From NCBI RefSeq assembly GCF_017357525.1, contig NZ_CP036172.1:1-64000 (forward strand): a stretch of 64,000 nt of DNA, in the 5' to 3' direction. A program made the position numbers and the translations under genes. Position 1 is the first letter of the stretch, and every line of letters starts with the position of its first letter. Source of the stretch: Methanofollis aquaemaris. GTDB lineage: Archaea > Halobacteriota > Methanomicrobia > Methanomicrobiales > Methanofollaceae. Below, in pieces: positions 60,476 to 64,000 of this stretch. The notes beneath the pieces were generated by a model. It was not told where the DNA came from, ran no database searches, and saw only the letters and a list, made by a program, of their open reading frames with translations.

Positions 60476-63209
60476 TGAGCTTGGCTGCGATGAGTGCCCG
60501 GCCGCGGGCAAGAGCCTCGTTGATCATCGAGGCGTCCTGGCCGCTCCCCTGGGCAAGGGTTGGTTTTCCGCCGCCTTTCCCGCCGAGGGCCGCGCAGACC
60601 TCGCGGATGATCTCGGTGGCATTCAGATCGTCGGTCGGCGAGGCCACGACAGCGTGGACCCGGTCGGTCCCGCCGGCGAGCACGGCGATCTTCCCGCTCT
60701 CCGCGACCCGTGAGGCAAGGGCGACCAGTTCCTTGGGCGGGAGGTCGACCTCCTTGATCACGGCCTCGAGTCCGCCGATCTCCTCGCCCTTGAGCTGGTT
60801 CACTTCGAGTTCGACGACCTTCTCCTGCAGTCTCTCGATCTCCTTTCTCTGCTCCTTCCACTCGGTGAAGAACCTGGTCACGCTGGAGGGGAGGTTCTCC
60901 TGCTGGACGCTGAGGGTCTCGGCCGATGCATCGATGAGATCTTTGAGGTGCTGCATCGCATAGATCGCCGCGATCCCGGCCGAGAACTCCAGACGCTCGA
61001 ACCCGTCCTGGATGTGCTCGACTCTGAGGATGGCGATCGGTCCGACCTCGCCGGTGGACCGGCAGTGGGTGCCTGCGCAGGCCTGGACGTCGCCTGCCAT
61101 CTGGACGACCCGGATCACCTTGCCCGGCGGGACACCGCCCTGGTAGAGACCGAAGCCGTACTTCTGCTCGGCCCTGGTCCGGTTCTCCTGGCTGATGTAG
61201 ACCGGGAGGTTCTCCATCACGATCTCGTTGGCGCGAAGTTCGATCCTGGTGAGTTCTTCAGGTGTGATATGCTTGAAGTGCCTGAGGTCCAGGCGCGAGG
61301 TCTCGCTTCCCTTCTGGGCGCCGGCCTGGTGAATGTGAGCGCCGAGCACCTCCTGTGCGGCGTGGAGGAGGATGTGGGTGGCGGTGTGGTGACGCATCAG
61401 CGACCATCTCCGCTCCTCGTCCAGGATACCCTTCACCCGCTCGCCGCGCTTGAGGGGCGCGCCCTGCACCTTGTGGAGGATCACGTTGCCGAGTTTGACA
61501 ACGCTCTCCACTCTCGCGACCGTCTCGGCGGTGACGAGGGTGCCGGTGTCCGAGGGCTGACCGCCGCCTTCAGGATAGAAGAGGGTCTGGTCGAGGACCA
61601 CGTACCCCTCGAAGACGTCGATGACCATCGCCTCGAACTCGAAGGAGGCAGGCTGCTCGTAGTAGAGCGCCCTCGTCTCCGGCAGTCCGCCGGCCCGGTC
61701 GTGGAACTTCGCCAGCGGGTCTTCGGCCTTCTCAGGCCGGTTCTCGGAGTGGATGTCGGCGATCTGCGAGTAGAAATCGTCCGGGATATCGACGACCGCC
61801 CCTTCCTGGGCGGCGATCTCCCTGACCATCTCGGGCGGGATGCCGTGGGAGTCGTACAGGGTGACGACCTCCTGGAGAGGGATCCGCTCGCTCTTCTTCT
61901 TGTACGACTTGGCGAGACGCTGGACTGTTCTGGCGCCGCGCGCGAGGGTGGCGGCGTACTTCTCGGTCTCGCGCTCGATGATGTCCCTGACCACGCTCAC
62001 GCTCTGCTCAAAGGAGTCGGTGCCGATGGTCCGTATCTGCATCTCGACCAGGTCGGCGAGAGTGTCCTTGAGGTCGAGGTCGCTCATCATCCGCAGGGTC
62101 CGCCTGATGACGAGGCGGGCGAGGTAGCCCTCCTTGACATTGGACGGGACGATGCAGTCGCCGAGCATGTAGGCCAGGCAGCGGGTGTGGTCGGCGATGG
62201 CGTAGATCTTCTCGATGGGAGTGATCATCCGGTCGAGTTTGTCGAGGGGGACGTCGATGGCGTCCGCGACCTTCCGGCGGAGCTGGTAGAGGTTGGCGCC
62301 GCTGATGTCCATGAGCCCGGCAAACTTGGCGTTGAGCCCGAGGATCTTGGTGAACTCCTTGTTGTCAAGGAGGTGTTCGAGCCCGGCGGACTGCATCAGG
62401 TGGCTGACCATCGTGGGGAAGACGGCGTCGTAGACGGTCGGCGAGCCGCGGGAGGCCCAGGTGATCCGCTCCAGCCCGTAGCCGGTGTCCACGATCCGCA
62501 TCTTCATCGGGTAGTAGGGTTCGCCTTCGAGATCGATCGGTTCCTGATCGTTGGGCTCCCTGGTGAAACACATGAAGACGAGGGTCGCCACTTCGAGCCC
62601 GGCGATGAGCACCTCGACCGAGGCGCCTGCGTTGCCGCCGCCGATCCAGGGGTGTTCCTTGTAGGTGACCTTTTCCAGGTCGGCACCGATGGAGGCGAGG
62701 AACTGGTCGCAGAACTCGACCGTCCGGTCTTTCCAGTAGATGTCCTCGACGGGTGAGTTGAAGGCATGGTGGGCCATCATCTCAAAGAGCGTGAGGTGCC
62801 TGCCCGACCGTCCGACCGAGTCGAGGTCGTTGAGCCTGATGCAGGGCTGGGAGATGGTGAGCGGGTTGGCCGGCGGGGGCACGAGTCCGCTCGTCACATA
62901 GGGCTGGAAGTCGGCGATGGATGCGATGGTCAGATAGATGTCGTCTCTCCAGCGTGCGACGACAGGATACCGTTCGATCCTCGTATGGCCGTGGCGCTCG
63001 AAAAACGAAAGAAACGCCTCTCTCATCTCGTCAAGGGTGTGCGGTTCAAAGACCGGGTTGCCGATGAATGAGTACGGCTCGCAGGGGGCGTCGCCGCAGG
63101 TCTCCCGTTCGGGATCGCGCGTCCAGTAGGCTGCACCGCACTTGGTGCAGATCTTGCGCACGAATCCCTGGGATTTAAAATAATCAAGTTGATACTCTTC
63201 TTCGAGCAT
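60468..63209 (-). CDS. alaS: Alanyl-tRNA synthetase (archaeal type)
   Basis: The 913-aa protein starts MLEEEYQLDYFKSQGFVRKI, with a zinc-ribbon-like CTKCGAAYWTRDPERETCGD typical of archaeal AlaRS. The class II catalytic core contains FFERHGHTRIERYPVVARWR and RLNDLDSVGRSGRHLTLFEM. The editing domain has MRHHTATHILLHAAQEVLG and the metal-site region GDVQACAGTHCRSTGEVG. The C-Ala domain ends GGGKPTLAQGSGQDASMINE. It charges tRNA-Ala and clears mischarged Ser/Gly. Confidence 0.97.
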   Translation of the reverse strand: MLEEEYQLDYFKSQGFVRKICTKCGAAYWTRDPERETCGDAPCEPYSFIGNPVFEPHTLDEMREAFLSFFERHGHTRIERYPVVARWRDDIYLTIASIADFQPYVTSGLVPPPANPLTISQPCIRLNDLDSVGRSGRHLTLFEMMAHHAFNSPVEDIYWKDRTVEFCDQFLASIGADLEKVTYKEHPWIGGGNAGASVEVLIAGLEVATLVFMCFTREPNDQEPIDLEGEPYYPMKMRIVDTGYGLERITWASRGSPTVYDAVFPTMVSHLMQSAGLEHLLDNKEFTKILGLNAKFAGLMDISGANLYQLRRKVADAIDVPLDKLDRMITPIEKIYAIADHTRCLAYMLGDCIVPSNVKEGYLARLVIRRTLRMMSDLDLKDTLADLVEMQIRTIGTDSFEQSVSVVRDIIERETEKYAATLARGARTVQRLAKSYKKKSERIPLQEVVTLYDSHGIPPEMVREIAAQEGAVVDIPDDFYSQIADIHSENRPEKAEDPLAKFHDRAGGLPETRALYYEQPASFEFEAMVIDVFEGYVVLDQTLFYPEGGGQPSDTGTLVTAETVARVESVVKLGNVILHKVQGAPLKRGERVKGILDEERRWSLMRHHTATHILLHAAQEVLGAHIHQAGAQKGSETSRLDLRHFKHITPEELTRIELRANEIVMENLPVYISQENRTRAEQKYGFGLYQGGVPPGKVIRVVQMAGDVQACAGTHCRSTGEVGPIAILRVEHIQDGFERLEFSAGIAAIYAMQHLKDLIDASAETLSVQQENLPSSVTRFFTEWKEQRKEIERLQEKVVELEVNQLKGEEIGGLEAVIKEVDLPPKELVALASRVAESGKIAVLAGGTDRVHAVVASPTDDLNATEIIREVCAALGGKGGGKPTLAQGSGQDASMINEALARGRALIAAKLNV

Positions 63210-63260
63210 TCAAAACCACGTCTTGGTATTGTATTACTTGTCAATGATTCATAATAGTGT

Positions 63261-63590
63261 TCATCGTGCCTGCCGATTCTCTCCCAGGAAGTCGAGATAC
63301 CAGGCGTCTTTTTGAGTGTATTGGTTGGTAAGAGTGGCGATCCGGACGGCCAGGATGTGCCGGCAACATCGGCCCCGGTAGGTGAAGTCTTTGCAGGTGC
63401 AGAAATCGTCTTCAACGATATAATCTTCATCTCGTCCTTTGACCACGAAAAAATCGTTGTATTTCTCGACTCTGCCGCTTTCGACCGCTTCGACGGCCTT
63501 CTGCCCGCGCATCCGATACCGCTTGCGAAGGCCATCGCGGATCTCGGGGGTGAGGCCGGCCTCCTTAACTTCCGCCCAGAAGTCGATCAT
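63261..63590 (-). CDS. SWIM zinc-finger protein
   Basis: The 109-aa protein has a SWIM motif: DDFCTCKDFTYRGRCCRHILAV (C-x-C ... C-x-H), preceded by a beta-rich region (YNDFFVVKGRDEDYIVED). SWIM domains bind DNA or proteins and occur in archaeal small proteins and recombination factors. The start ATG overlaps the NIF3-like gene's stop (ATGA), so they are cotranscribed. Precise role unknown. Confidence 0.85.
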   Translation of the reverse strand: MIDFWAEVKEAGLTPEIRDGLRKRYRMRGQKAVEAVESGRVEKYNDFFVVKGRDEDYIVEDDFCTCKDFTYRGRCCRHILAVRIATLTNQYTQKDAWYLDFLGENRQAR

Positions 63591-64000
63591 GGGAAGGTGG
63601 TGAGGCGGGGTGCGTCCGCGATATATTCCCAGCCTTCGCGCAGGGCGAGCGCTTCCATCGCCGGGGCTTCGAGGGCGTAGTGAGTCGACTCGATGCAGGG
63701 GATGGGAGAGGTCCGGGCGACGTGGTGCTTCAACTCCGCAGAGAGGAAGGCGTCGGCGCCGAGGGCGACCGCTTCCTCGATGAGGTCGGGGTCGAAACCG
63801 CTCCCGCCGACGACGCCGAGGCGTTCGGGATCTTTTGCCTCGCCCCAGACCCTGACGTTGCCGCCGATCCGCTCGACCATCTCCGCAAGCGGGAGGGTGC
63901 AGCGGCCGACGACGCCGAGCGACATCCTCTCGGTATCTTCGAGGCCGAGGCGCTCTGCAAGGATGTCGTTCACCCCGCCGACGGCGCGGTCGAAGTTGGT
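63587..64000 (-). CDS. NIF3-like (DUF34/YqfO family) dinuclear-metal protein, 5' end outside window
   Basis: 138 codons are visible, in frame to the window edge. The visible N-terminal portion TNFDRAVGGVNDILAERLGL matches the NIF3 hallmark. Further on are LGVVGRCTLPLAEMVERI, VVGGSGFDPDLIEEAVALGA, and the metal-site region LSAELKHHVARTSPIPCIES with STHYALEAPAMEALA. NIF3 proteins form dimetal-centre toroids; proposed roles include GTP cyclohydrolase-type and metal-chaperone activity. The upstream part is beyond the window. Overlaps the SWIM gene by 4 bp. Confidence 0.88.
   Translation of the reverse strand, partial: TNFDRAVGGVNDILAERLGLEDTERMSLGVVGRCTLPLAEMVERIGGNVRVWGEAKDPERLGVVGGSGFDPDLIEEAVALGADAFLSAELKHHVARTSPIPCIESTHYALEAPAMEALALREGWEYIADAPRLTTFP

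Overview
The window looks like the chromosome of a hydrogenotrophic methanogen of the order Methanomicrobiales, with Methanofollis or Methanoculleus relatives most likely (inference from gene content). The supporting evidence is archaeal: DUF3344/PKD/PEGA surface proteins, a complete six-subunit energy-converting hydrogenase (echABCDEF), archaeal-type AlaRS, archaeal TATA boxes with short or absent leaders, and a tetrapyrrole operon of the kind that feeds siroheme/F430-type cofactors. Coding DNA is GC-rich; promoters and a few accessory patches are AT-rich.

Layout. 1-15.3 kb: four large secreted surface proteins plus one small one, all on the minus strand. They share recombined modules, related upstream regions with a TGATCA-type block, and related signal peptides. 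15.7-20 kb: carAB. 20-26.3 kb: an iron-sulfur flavoprotein, a small Cys-rich protein, beta-carbonic anhydrase, ilvD with an RmlC-like cupin, and a SAF-domain dehydrogenase. 26.2-32 kb: a tightly overlapping tetrapyrrole operon (precorrin-2 dehydrogenase-hemA-hemB-hemL-hemC-cobA, without hemD). 32-34 kb: two tandem membrane paralogues, then tRNA-Gly(GCC).

34.3-48.4 kb is an accessory region. It holds small orphan genes, ribbon-helix-helix and winged-helix regulators, a TIR/deoxyribosyltransferase-like protein, a TnpB fragment with its hairpin right end, an ABC exporter, and many copies of a non-coding repeat. 46.3-52 kb: a transglutaminase-like lipoprotein, an aminotransferase, a ThDP enzyme and a 7TM-PAS histidine kinase, followed by a self-contained 15-codon microgene. 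52.2-57.3 kb: the ech operon. 57.6-64 kb: a PUA/PAPS-reductase-family protein overlapping hisH, a membrane-anchored winged-helix protein, alaS, a SWIM zinc-finger protein and a partial NIF3-like gene.

The most interesting system is the dispersed intergenic repeat. Two copies (40202-40525 and 41636-41878) have about 12-bp terminal inverted repeats (GGCTCTGTAGAA-type) and perfect 8-bp target-site duplications (CAAGTTTC and CTTTTCTG). They are therefore bona fide non-autonomous mobile elements (MITEs). At least nine further full, truncated or inverted copies lie between 15.5 and 48.4 kb. They share a G/C hairpin whose stem is kept while the loop varies. One copy appears to supply the stop codon of a regulator gene, and two near-identical direct copies bracket an aminotransferase gene. 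No transposase for them is in this window.
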